Notes under the pieces: generated by a model
What the model was told of the DNA's origin: nothing
The model's database searches: none
The model's input: the letters and a program-made list of their open reading frames with translations, nothing else
DNA from: an uncultured Clostridia bacterium
Lineage (GTDB): Bacteria > Bacillota > Clostridia > Christensenellales > UBA1242
Length of the DNA stretch: 19,292 nt
Reading direction: 5' to 3'
Assembly: GCA_937893125.1 (NCBI GenBank)
Contig: CALBHW010000053.1
Coordinates: 1 to 19,292, forward strand
Part shown: piece after piece, positions 1-6,527 of the stretch
How positions within the stretch are numbered: position 1 is the first letter of the stretch
How the letters are laid out: the number at the start of each line of letters is the position of its first letter
Made by a program: the position numbers and the translations under genes

Positions 1-1
1 A

Positions 2-394
2 AAAATGCGTAAAGAACTTACTGCCGAATGGCAAGAAAGAGGTATTACACAAGAAAAAGATTACGCAATACTTACAAATGAAATGACAAAGGCTTGGAGT
101 GGATTGTCCGTGCAAGAATACAAAAAGTATAAAGGCTTGAAAAAAGAAAATCTTAGAGACAACATGTCAAATATAGAACTTGTCCTTAATATGCTTGCAG
201 AAGTAACCACGACGGAATTATCTCAAAAAGAAAAACCTGTTACATTCAAAGAAAATAAAGACATTGCTAAACGCGGTGGAAAGTTTGCAGGTGAAACAAG
301 AGAAAGATACGAAAAAGAAATGGGGCGAAAGATTATTTCTCCCGCAAATGCAAAAGACAAAAAGTTGTTAGACGACAAAAAAAACAATGATTAA
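2..394 (+). CDS. dinD: DinD-like DNA-damage-inducible protein, 3' part only
   Basis: The visible 130 residues match what I know of the C-terminal half of DinD (about 275 residues in full): an 'AEWQERGI' segment, then 'DYAILTNEMTKA', 'YKKYKGLKKENLRDNM' and 'ELVLNMLAEVTTTELS', ending in a basic, Gly-rich tail. DinD family proteins have a BRO-like N-terminal part and in E. coli are induced by DNA damage through LexA; they have been linked to RecA filament regulation. The frame is open to the window edge and there is no ribosome binding site before the ATG at 5, so this ATG is an internal Met and the N-terminal half lies outside the window. The gene ends in TAA with over 100 bp before the convergent ttcA-like gene. 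dinD is often carried on mobile DNA, but nothing here proves that. Confidence 0.85.
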   Translation, partial: KMRKELTAEWQERGITQEKDYAILTNEMTKAWSGLSVQEYKKYKGLKKENLRDNMSNIELVLNMLAEVTTTELSQKEKPVTFKENKDIAKRGGKFAGETRERYEKEMGRKIISPANAKDKKLLDDKKNND

Positions 395-430
395 AGATAT
401 ATAATAAATTTCTATCCAATACAAAAAAAA

Positions 431-457
431 CTAACTAAAAATTGTTAGATTCTTTTA
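431..457 (+). terminator. weak possible terminator after dinD
   Basis: CTAAC at 431-435 and GTTAG at 444-448 can form a 5-bp hairpin followed by a broken T-run. The stem is short and AT-rich, so this is only a candidate. Confidence 0.25.
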
Positions 458-502
458 TTCTGCTAGTTTCAAAGTTACCAGTCTTTTTGCTCCTTTTTTA
501 AT

Positions 503-1369
503 CTATTCATAGTCGTCCAAAAAGTTGTGTTTTACATTGTTTTTATCTTTGTAAGCAATAATGGTCGAAAGATTGACATTTTCAACACTGCGAAAAATGT
601 TTTTCTCAATTTGTGGGTTTTCTTTTGCGAGCTCGGCAATAAGTTTTTTTATATATTTTCGCTTGGACGAATTTTCGTCGTGTGCGCTTTGCTCGGTGAA
701 TTTGCAAGCACATTGAAGAAATTTTAGGTCGTTATAGTCGCGAAACGCGATAATGTCTTTTTCGCGGACATAATAAAGTGGGCGGATGAGTTCCATTCCG
801 TCAAAATTCGTGCTATGAAGTTTAGGCATCATCGTTTGAACTTGCGCGCCAAAAAACATCCCCATAACTATCGTTTCAATCACATCGTCAAAGTGATGAC
901 CAAGCGCAATTTTGTTGCAACCAAGCGCTTTCGCTTTTGCATACAAATGTCCGCGACGCATACGAGCGCAAAGGTAGCAAGGCGAAGATTCAACATTGAC
1001 AACGCTTTCAAAAATGTCACTTTCAAAAATCACTGCTGGAATATTTAGGTCGCGTGCGTTGTTTTCGATTTGCTTGCGATTTTCCCTGTTGTAGCCTGGG
1101 TCCATAACCAAAAAAACGACTTCAAAAGGAAATTTGTTGTGCCTTTTTAGTTCTTGAAACAACTTTGCAAGAAGCATACTGTCCTTTCCGCCCGAAATGC
1201 ACACCGCAACTTTGTCTCCCGCCCTTAGCATTTCATAATCATTTATCGCCTGACAAAACTTTGTAAAAATGGTTTTGTGAAATTTCTTTCTTATGCTTTC
1301 TTCCACCATTTCCGCCTTACTTTTTGAGTGAACATCACTTATTTTTTTTTCGTCTTTATCTTTTAACAT
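503..1369 (-). CDS. ttcA: TtcA-family tRNA 2-thiocytidine synthetase
   Basis: A 288-residue PP-loop ATP pyrophosphatase. The ATP-binding loop SGGKDS is at residues 59-64. CYLC at 131-134, followed by RMRRG, and the Cys pair C220/C222 are in the positions where TtcA binds its iron-sulfur cluster; GHHFDD is at 157-162 and 'IRPLYYVREKDI' near 195-206. Family knowledge: TtcA thiolates C32 of certain tRNAs using ATP and a [4Fe-4S] cluster. The TtuA-type zinc-finger Cys clusters are absent, which favours TtcA over TtuA, and the Cys pair separates it from TilS. The start at 1369 has an AAAGGA-like site about 9 nt upstream. The first 35 residues are very charged and look lineage-specific. The tRNA substrate in this organism is inferred, not seen. 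Confidence 0.85.
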   Translation of the reverse strand: MLKDKDEKKISDVHSKSKAEMVEESIRKKFHKTIFTKFCQAINDYEMLRAGDKVAVCISGGKDSMLLAKLFQELKRHNKFPFEVVFLVMDPGYNRENRKQIENNARDLNIPAVIFESDIFESVVNVESSPCYLCARMRRGHLYAKAKALGCNKIALGHHFDDVIETIVMGMFFGAQVQTMMPKLHSTNFDGMELIRPLYYVREKDIIAFRDYNDLKFLQCACKFTEQSAHDENSSKRKYIKKLIAELAKENPQIEKNIFRSVENVNLSTIIAYKDKNNVKHNFLDDYE

Positions 1370-1389
1370 ATCTACAATCCTTTGACACT

Positions 1390-1417
1390 ATCATATCATA
1401 CTTTTAAAAAGTTTAAA
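1390..1417 (-). promoter_or_regulatory. promoter of the ttcA-like gene
   Basis: On the minus strand, TTTAAA (1412-1417), a 16-nt spacer, then TGA-TATGAT (extended -10 at 1390-1398). It lies 20 bp upstream of the start codon. The -35 box is poor; the extended -10 is the main support. Confidence 0.45.
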
Positions 1418-1564
1418 AACATTTTAAAATCGGTCAAAAATGTTTTTTTATATCACATTTAAAAAACACCATTTTTTAAATTCAACCGCCCCAAAAGACT
1501 ACAAATGACTAATAAAATTATTTTCAATAATCCTTATCCAAAAAAACAATAATCTTTTAATAAC

Positions 1565-1612
1565 AAAAAAAGAGCACTACTATAAAAAGTACTGCCCTTT
1601 TGCTCTCTTTTT
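1565..1612 (-). terminator. terminator of the small membrane protein gene
   Basis: AGAGCA (1571-1576) pairs with TGCTCT (1601-1606). On the minus strand the stem is followed by a run of seven T. A second internal pairing (TACT 1578-1581 with AGTA 1588-1591) sits in the loop. It lies just past the stop of the gene at 1629. The 150 bp between here and the ttcA promoter show nothing else I can name. Confidence 0.7.
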
Positions 1613-1628
1613 AGGCTTTTTGTAATCG

Positions 1629-2081
1629 CTAAGACGCTTGTCTTTTTAATAACTTATTGTTAACTTTAACCGAAATCCTATTTGATAAAGTTATCCTTGC
1701 TTCGATTATCTCGCCGTCAAGCGTTGTCGACAAGGTTATTGCCGTGTGACTTACAAGCGTGTTATGTTCATCGCACAACTCCCCGTCAATCCTTAATGTA
1801 TGGTGGTACCAACCTGCATAAATGGAAATTACCCTATCCTTGTAATTGTATTCTTTGTACGAGATTAAAAAACTGCAAATTAAAAACAGTATAAGGCAAA
1901 GAAAAAAGCTAGCGAAACATTCTGAATAAGTTGGTGACGGGCTTACACACACTATAATAATTAAAACAATTAAGTAACAAAAAGTTAAAACCGACATAAA
2001 TATTTTGTAAAATATACTTTTAAATTTTTCTTTATTAAACTTTTTTGTTGGTTGTATTTCTTCAAAATTTTGACCGTCCAT
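1629..2081 (-). CDS. small membrane protein with conserved C-terminal domain, under XRE control
   Basis: 150 residues of unknown function. I place the start at the ATG at 2081 rather than an upstream in-frame ATG at 2102, because AAAGGAG lies exactly 6 nt before 2081 and nothing resembling a ribosome binding site precedes 2102. Two hydrophobic helices lie at about residues 28-50 and 56-76. The C-terminal 70 residues form a soluble, beta-rich part with 'YAGWYHHTLRIDGELCDEH' and '...ARITLSNRISVKVNN'. I recall similar C-terminal segments in small hypothetical proteins of Clostridia, but know no function. The gene is divergent from the XRE regulator at 2191 and its promoter holds an operator identical in design to that of the regulator, so it is probably the regulator's main target. 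It ends in a clear terminator. Confidence 0.75.
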   Translation of the reverse strand: MDGQNFEEIQPTKKFNKEKFKSIFYKIFMSVLTFCYLIVLIIIVCVSPSPTYSECFASFFLCLILFLICSFLISYKEYNYKDRVISIYAGWYHHTLRIDGELCDEHNTLVSHTAITLSTTLDGEIIEARITLSNRISVKVNNKLLKRQAS

Positions 2082-2113
2082 ACAAATCTCCTTTAAATCC
2101 ATTTATCGAAAAT

Positions 2114-2133
2114 ATTGTTGTACATACAACAAT
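2114..2133. repeat. perfect 8-bp inverted repeat near the transcription start of the minus gene
   Basis: ATTGTTGT (2114-2121), spacer ACAT, ACAACAAT (2126-2133). It overlaps the -10 box and likely transcription start of the leftward gene, so it could be a protein site or form a hairpin at the mRNA 5' end. Confidence 0.5.
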
Positions 2134-2159
2134 GTATCACAATATGAGATAAATGTCAA
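2131..2159 (-). promoter_or_regulatory. promoter of the membrane protein gene
   Basis: Minus strand: TTGACA (2154-2159), 17-nt spacer, TACATT (2131-2136). Perfect -35 and standard spacing; the leader to the start codon at 2081 would be about 43 nt. Operator 1 fills the spacer. Confidence 0.75.
2135..2151. promoter_or_regulatory. operator 1 (XRE binding site candidate)
   Basis: TATCACAATATGAGATA is a 17-bp palindrome of 7-3-7 design with one mismatch. It occupies the -35/-10 spacer of the leftward promoter. Its twin is at 2160-2176, 25 bp away centre to centre. Confidence 0.7.
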
Positions 2160-2184
2160 TATCTCAGTATGAGATTTGTATAAT
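2154..2184 (+). promoter_or_regulatory. promoter of the XRE gene, leaderless type
   Basis: A perfect TATAAT lies at 2179-2184, 6 bp before the ATG at 2191. A poor -35-like TGTCAA is at 2154-2159. Transcription would begin at or within a base or two of the ATG, and there is no ribosome binding site, so the mRNA is probably leaderless. Confidence 0.6.
2160..2176. promoter_or_regulatory. operator 2 (XRE binding site candidate)
   Basis: TATCTCAGTATGAGATT, the second copy of the palindrome. ATCTCA (2161-2166) and TGAGAT (2170-2175) are perfectly inverted. It ends 2 bp before the -10 box of the XRE gene. A further half-site, TATGAGATT, overlaps the XRE start codon at 2190-2198. Confidence 0.7.
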
Positions 2185-2190
2185 TATTTT

Positions 2191-2403
2191 ATGAGATTAA
2201 AAGAACTAAGAGAAGCCCATAAAAAGACTCAAACTGACATAGCAAATTTTTTACATATAAAACAAAATACCTATTCTCAATACGAAAACGAGCAAAGGCA
2301 AGTACCGATTTTAACGCTTATAAATCTTGCAAATTTTTATGGCACATCTGTTGACTATATTTTAGGGCTAACCGAAGTGGAAGACCCTTATCCAAAAAAC
2401 TAA
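2191..2403 (+). CDS. XRE/Cro-family transcriptional repressor
   Basis: 70 residues consisting of one HTH_3 domain and a short tail. Helix-turn-helix features: 'LRLKELREAHKKTQTDIA'-type N-terminus, recognition helix region 'IKQNTYSQYENEQRQVP', and the typical end 'LINLANFYGTSVDYILGLT'. I prefer the ATG at 2191 to an in-frame ATG at 2176, because 2176 falls inside operator 2 and upstream of the -10 box. It probably binds the two palindromes at 2135-2176, repressing itself and the divergent membrane protein. There is no second domain for ligand or protease control, so how it is relieved cannot be seen. A bidirectional terminator follows. Confidence 0.9.
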   Translation: MRLKELREAHKKTQTDIANFLHIKQNTYSQYENEQRQVPILTLINLANFYGTSVDYILGLTEVEDPYPKN

Positions 2404-2415
2404 TTCAAAAAAGAC

Positions 2416-2446
2416 AAAAAGCCAAGCAATGCTTGACTTTTTTTTA
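2416..2446. terminator. bidirectional terminator between convergent genes
   Basis: CAAGC (2423-2427), loop AAT, GCTTG (2431-2435), flanked by A-run and T-run that extend the stem. It serves the XRE gene (+) and the gene at 2475 (-). Confidence 0.8.
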
Positions 2447-2474
2447 AGGGTTTTTAATCTTGTCTATTAACAGA

Positions 2475-3002
2475 TTATTTTCTTTTTCTTTTTGCTTTTT
2501 TCGTTGGAATAACAGCGCAAATGCCAACAAGTATCATAAGTGCTGAAATTACGGTATTTAGAATAAGTCCCACGCCTGATGTGTAGAACATATTTTCTGT
2601 CGCCGAAATTTCACTGTTGAATTTTGTAACTGCGATAAGTAGCAACACTGCGCAAACAACAAATGCAACAAGAAGAAGCAAATTAAAGACATTAAAGTCA
2701 GATTTTGACTTAATAACGCCAGTTTGTTGAAGAATCATCACGATTGTGAGTAATGCCAACAAACATCCAAGCACAAGCATAATAATCATAACAGTTTTCA
2801 TAAATGAATAGCTGTCAAGATTTGCAAATACGGTGCTAACTTCTCTTCCCGCGACGGTTGTTTTACCGCTTAAAATGCCCCAACCATTAAATGATGATAG
2901 TTCGCTTCCACCAATCTCATACCTAAGGCAAGGAATGGACAAACACACAAACATCATAATGGATGTTACTCCCGCGCTCAAAATGCCAAGAAATTTTTTC
3001 AT
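2475..3002 (-). CDS. four-helix membrane protein of unknown function
   Basis: 175 residues with four hydrophobic segments at about 5-25, 70-91, 103-125 and 140-163, and a strongly basic C-terminus (KKAKRKRK). The loop between helices 1 and 2 is about 45 residues, polar and Gly/Ser-rich, probably outside the cell; the basic tail is probably inside. I do not recognise a family. The start at 3002 is supported by AGGAGGG 5 nt upstream. It is monocistronic between two convergent or divergent units. Confidence 0.75.
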   Translation of the reverse strand: MKKFLGILSAGVTSIMMFVCLSIPCLRYEIGGSELSSFNGWGILSGKTTVAGREVSTVFANLDSYSFMKTVMIIMLVLGCLLALLTIVMILQQTGVIKSKSDFNVFNLLLLVAFVVCAVLLLIAVTKFNSEISATENMFYTSGVGLILNTVISALMILVGICAVIPTKKAKRKRK

Positions 3003-3226
3003 ACTTTCCCTCCTAGAAATAGGCTAAAATATTTTTATTTTTTTGTCAAATTAAACACGCAACAAAATTTCGCTAAAATTTTGGTCAAATGTTTAAATTT
3101 GTTTTTTTATGCAAAATTTGTATGGTTTTCAGGATAAAAAGCTCTCTTTTTTATTGTAAAAGAACATTTTGATACAAAATTTAGGCGACCCAGCAAAATT
3201 TTTTAGAGTAAAAAAGCAAAAAACAC

Positions 3227-3255
3227 TTGCAAAGAGCAAACTAATGTGCTAAAAT
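3227..3255 (+). promoter_or_regulatory. promoter of tRNA-Leu
   Basis: TTGCAA (3227-3232), 17-nt spacer, TAAAAT (3250-3255), about 47 bp before the mature tRNA. The rest of 3003-3226 is AT-rich and I see no gene in it. Confidence 0.65.
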
Positions 3256-3301
3256 ACGATTTGTAACAAGTCAAAAGACGTTTTGACTTGTGTATATATA
3301 A

Positions 3302-3384
3302 GCGGATGTGGCGAAATTGGTAGACGCGCACGTTTAAGGGGCGTGTGGGAAACCTTGTGGGTCCGAGTCCCACCATCCGCACCA
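3302..3384 (+). tRNA. tRNA-Leu, anticodon AAG
   Basis: Acceptor stem GCGGATG/CATCCGC, discriminator A and encoded CCA. The anticodon stem CACGT/GCGTG encloses the loop TTAAGGG, giving anticodon AAG. There is a long variable arm as expected for Leu, and a T-stem GTGGG/CCCAC. The T-loop reads TCCGAGT, so position 55 is C rather than the near-universal U. A34 would need conversion to inosine by a TadA-type deaminase to read several CUN codons; this is family knowledge, not visible here. Confidence 0.92.
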
Positions 3385-3386
3385 TA

Positions 3387-3426
3387 CAAACAAAACGGAA
3401 AGTCAAATGACTTTCCGTTTTGTTTG
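3387..3426 (+). terminator. terminator of tRNA-Leu
   Basis: Perfect 19-bp inverted repeat (3387-3405 with 3408-3426) and a 2-nt centre. The 3' arm contains the T-rich stretch. It starts 3 nt after the tRNA CCA. Confidence 0.85.
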
Positions 3427-3591
3427 CAATGATATTTCCTAACGGAAATAATATTCGTTTCATGTTTGATTTCGCTACACAATGATATTTTTCCTAACGC
3501 AAAAGTGAAGGTTCTTTTTTATCATTGCAAGCGGAAGCGAGCAATATCATTGACCTTTGGTCAATATCGTTGACGGAACGCCAATATCATT
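3427..3591. repeat. array of short hairpins joined by an ATATCATTG linker
   Basis: The 10-mer CAATGATATT occurs at 3427 and 3480. Its complement AATATCATTG, or a close variant, occurs at about 3518, 3543, 3563 and 3583. Between the linkers lie small hairpins, for example ATTTCC-TAAC-GGAAAT (3434-3449) and ATTGACC-TTT-GGTCAAT (3550-3566), plus a GC-richer one around 3523-3547. There is no coding frame on either strand. The layout resembles an interspersed palindromic repeat array of the BIME kind. Confidence 0.65.
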
Positions 3592-3626
3592 AAAATATTT
3601 GAAATAAAAAAGTCAAGGAATCAATC

Positions 3627-3653
3627 GCCCCTAGTTTATCTAGGGGCTTTTTT
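3627..3653 (+). terminator. strong terminator with no obvious gene in front
   Basis: GCCCCTAG (3627-3634), loop TTTAT, CTAGGGGC (3640-3647), then six T. It lies about 240 bp past tRNA-Leu and 140 bp before the ATPase, so it may end read-through from the tRNA region or an unannotated small RNA. Confidence 0.8.
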
Positions 3654-3668
3654 ATAACTACCTTTAAA

Positions 3669-3744
3669 TGCGACCTTTTTACACAAATATTTTTAATTTA
3701 TTGCCTTTTCGTTGCCAATTATCATTCATATTGCGACCTTTTTA
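3669..3744. repeat. 13-bp direct repeat upstream of the ATPase
   Basis: TGCGACCTTTTTA occurs exactly at 3669-3681 and 3732-3744. The second copy overlaps the candidate -35 region of the ATPase promoter. Confidence 0.5.
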
Positions 3745-3760
3745 GAAATAAACATATTAA
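3731..3760 (+). promoter_or_regulatory. possible promoter of the Ca2+ ATPase
   Basis: TTGCGA (3731-3736), 18-nt spacer, TATTAA (3755-3760). Both boxes deviate from consensus, so the call is weak. Confidence 0.35.
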
Positions 3761-3793
3761 GAACACATTTACTATCCCAAAAAGGTGGCATAT

Positions 3794-6421
3794 ATGCAAG
3801 ATTTTTATACAAAAAGTGCGGGGCAAATTTTAAGCGAGTGCGACACAAATCAAGGCGGACTTTCTTCTTTTGACGCGCAAAAAAGGCTAGCTCAAAACGG
3901 CGCAAACCGTTTGGAAAGCGCAAAAAAGCAGAGTTTAATTGTTAAATTCCTAAAACAATTTCGCGATACCATGGTTATAATTTTGCTTTGTGCGTCGGCG
4001 ATTTCTTTTGTTTTTTCAATTATCAAGCAAAGTCGCACCGAACTTATCGACGCGATAATTATTTTTGTTATTGTTCTAATTAACGCCACACTTGGCTTTA
4101 CGCAAGAACTCAAAGCGGAAAATGCCCTTGAAAGTTTGAAAAATATGTCACAACCCTATTCCCTTGTCGTTCGTGACGGTGTGCCAATGAAGGTCAAAAC
4201 AAGCGAACTCGTTGTTGGCGACATTATTCTTCTTGAAGCGGGGGACATTGTCCCAGCAGACATTTATCTTTTGGAAAGCGTGAGTTTAAAGTGCAACGAA
4301 GCCAATTTAACAGGCGAAAGTTTGGCAGTTGACAAGCAAGCGGGCATAATTTTGCCTAAAAAAACACAAATTGGAGATAGAAAAAATATGTGTTTTTCGT
4401 CGACAACAATCGAATATGGCAAAGGAAAAGGCGTAGTCGTTGCGACTGGAAAGGACGCGGAAATTGGCAAAATTGCGTCAATGCTAAATGAAAAAAAACA
4501 AGAAAAAACGCCACTACAAGCAAGTTTAAATAGGCTTGGAGAGATTATAACTTTTATCGTTCTTGCAATCGCAATTGTCATTTTTATCGTCGATGTTGCT
4601 TTTGTTCACATTGGTTTTATTGAGTCATTTTTGACCGCGGTCGCGATAGCGGTCGCGGCGATTCCAGAGAGTCTCCCCGCCGTTGTAACAATCATTCTTT
4701 CCCTTGGCGTTGTGCGCCTTGCTAAGAAAAACGCAATCATTAAAAAACTTCACGCAGTCGAGACGCTTGGCTGTTGCGAAATTATTTGTTCCGACAAAAC
4801 GGGCACAATAACCGAAAACAAAATGACAGTCAAAAAGGTTTGTTTTGACGCAAATAGCATTAGCGACAATTTAGAGCCAAAAAGCAGTGTTCAAAAAGAA
4901 ATGCTAAGATGTATGACTTGTTGCAACAACGCTTTTCTTAAAAACGGCGAGACGCTCGGTGACGCGACCGAAGTTGCGATGTTAAATTACGCAAAGCGCG
5001 TGGGGTTTAGCGCAACAGACATTTCGCGAACAAACGAACTTCCCTTTGACTCCGCAAGAAAACTTATGAGCACGGAAAATATCGTAGACGGCAAACGTGT
5101 TCAATACACGAAGGGCGCTTTTGACGAACTTCTAAAAAAATGCAAATTTATTTTGGACGGCGAAAATATTAGGGCATTAACTTTAAGCGACATAGAAAAA
5201 TTAAAATCGCGCAACTACGAAATGGGTTGTGGCGCCTTGCGAGTTTTGGGGCTTGCGTACAAAACGCTCCCCGACGGCGTGAAAATAAGCGAAAACGACC
5301 TTGTGTTTTTGGGGCTTGTCGGAATGATTGACCCGCCTAAAAAAGAAGTTTTTGGTGCGATAAAAAAATGCAAAAAGGCAGGAATGCGACCTATTATGAT
5401 AACGGGCGACCACAAAGACACAGCAACCGCAATTGCACTTGAACTTGGAATGATAAAAAGTCCAAAAGAAGTCGTCAACGGGAGTTTCCTAGACAAATTT
5501 TCAGACGAAGAGTTGGTGAAAGAAATTTCAAAATATTCCGTTTTTTGTCGTGTCAGCCCCGAGCATAAAGTGCGAATAGTGCGCGCTTTTAAAAGCCTAG
5601 GAAAAGTTGTCGCGATGACGGGCGACGGCGTCAATGACGCACCAAGTATAAAGTGCGCGGACATAGGTATAGGAATGGGCAAAACTGGCACAGACGTGAC
5701 AAAAGAAGTTGCAAGTATGATTTTGTCCGACGACAATTTTGCGACAATTGTTCTAGCGGTCGAAGAAGGCAGACGCATTTTTGGCAATATCCAAAAAACA
5801 ATTCAGTTCTTGCTTGGTTGCAACATTGCAGAAGTTTTGGCTATTTTTGCAATAACACTTCTCTTCCCTACTCACCCATTTTTAAACGCCGTTCAAATTC
5901 TTTTTATCAACCTAATAACCGACACCTTTCCAGCAATAGCACTCGGCGTTGACCCGCCGGAAAAAGACATTATGGATAGGCCACCGCGCGACCCCAAAAA
6001 AAGCATTTTATCGGGCAGTACTGGCGTTTCAATTGGCTATCAAGGGCTCTTTCAAGCACTTATTGTATTTGCCACATACATAATAGGTTTCTATGGATTT
6101 GGAAATTACAAAATCGCAACAACCATGTCTTTCTTAACTATCAATTTTATTCAACTTTTCCATATGTACAATGTCCATTCAAGCAAATCAATTTTCCGTG
6201 AAAATCCTTTTAAAAACAGACTCATTAACATTGCTTTCTCACTTGAAATCGCAGTTTTTATCTTTTTTGCGCTTGTGCCTGGCTTGTCAGTGCTTCTTGA
6301 TATGCAACATCTTTCCTTTACGCAGTGGCTCCTAGTGTTCACGCTTTCAATGCTCGTTATTCCAGTGTGCGAAATTGGAAAATTTGTAGAAAAAAAAGTC
6401 AAAAATAGAAAAAAATCTTAA
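3794..6421 (+). CDS. P-type (P2A) calcium-transporting ATPase
   Basis: 875 residues, full length for a PacL/YloB/SERCA-type Ca2+ pump that exports Ca2+ with ATP hydrolysis. Order of features: N-terminal cation-ATPase domain, actuator motif TGES (about 173-176), membrane motif PESLP (291-295), phosphorylation motif DKTGT with the acceptor Asp near 334, nucleotide-binding KGA (440-442), MITGD and hinge motif TGDGVND (609-615), then the C-terminal transmembrane bundle. The Ca2+ ligands known from SERCA have counterparts: Glu in PES, Asn and Glu in GCNIAEV (about 677, 680), and Asn and Asp in FINLITDTFPAIALG (about 706, 710). I start at ATG 3794, which has AAGGTGG about 5 nt upstream; an in-frame GTG at 3785 lies within that site. 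Its short spaced upstream repeats may be regulatory. Confidence 0.93.
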   Translation: MQDFYTKSAGQILSECDTNQGGLSSFDAQKRLAQNGANRLESAKKQSLIVKFLKQFRDTMVIILLCASAISFVFSIIKQSRTELIDAIIIFVIVLINATLGFTQELKAENALESLKNMSQPYSLVVRDGVPMKVKTSELVVGDIILLEAGDIVPADIYLLESVSLKCNEANLTGESLAVDKQAGIILPKKTQIGDRKNMCFSSTTIEYGKGKGVVVATGKDAEIGKIASMLNEKKQEKTPLQASLNRLGEIITFIVLAIAIVIFIVDVAFVHIGFIESFLTAVAIAVAAIPESLPAVVTIILSLGVVRLAKKNAIIKKLHAVETLGCCEIICSDKTGTITENKMTVKKVCFDANSISDNLEPKSSVQKEMLRCMTCCNNAFLKNGETLGDATEVAMLNYAKRVGFSATDISRTNELPFDSARKLMSTENIVDGKRVQYTKGAFDELLKKCKFILDGENIRALTLSDIEKLKSRNYEMGCGALRVLGLAYKTLPDGVKISENDLVFLGLVGMIDPPKKEVFGAIKKCKKAGMRPIMITGDHKDTATAIALELGMIKSPKEVVNGSFLDKFSDEELVKEISKYSVFCRVSPEHKVRIVRAFKSLGKVVAMTGDGVNDAPSIKCADIGIGMGKTGTDVTKEVASMILSDDNFATIVLAVEEGRRIFGNIQKTIQFLLGCNIAEVLAIFAITLLFPTHPFLNAVQILFINLITDTFPAIALGVDPPEKDIMDRPPRDPKKSILSGSTGVSIGYQGLFQALIVFATYIIGFYGFGNYKIATTMSFLTINFIQLFHMYNVHSSKSIFRENPFKNRLINIAFSLEIAVFIFFALVPGLSVLLDMQHLSFTQWLLVFTLSMLVIPVCEIGKFVEKKVKNRKKS

Positions 6422-6441
6422 AATTTTAATAACATATATTA

Positions 6442-6476
6442 ACGATAAATTAACTTATCAAAAAATATCGTTTTTT
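6442..6476 (+). terminator. possible terminator of the ATPase gene
   Basis: AACGATA (6441-6447) pairs with TATCGTT (6466-6472), followed by T residues to 6476. The stem is AT-rich and the loop long. Confidence 0.4.
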
Positions 6477-6527
6477 AAATTTTCCAGGCTTACAATATTT
6501 TAGAACTTTATTCAACCGCAAAAAAAA

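Noticed and set aside
2176..2190. Upstream ATG of the XRE gene as the true start
   Set aside because: It lies within operator 2 and before the -10 box, so it would not be in the transcript.
3203..3482. Two minus-strand open frames opposite tRNA-Leu (one reading '...GLGPTRFPTRPLNVRVYQF')
   Set aside because: They are antisense to the tRNA; this is a well-known spurious protein pattern, and there is no ribosome binding site.
3427..3591. CRISPR array
   Set aside because: The repeated piece is only 9-10 bp, occurs in both orientations and is separated by hairpins of uneven length; no cas gene is near.
5215..5787. 190-residue minus-strand open frame inside the ATPase gene
   Set aside because: Lies opposite the most conserved part of the ATPase, with no ribosome binding site; shadow frame.
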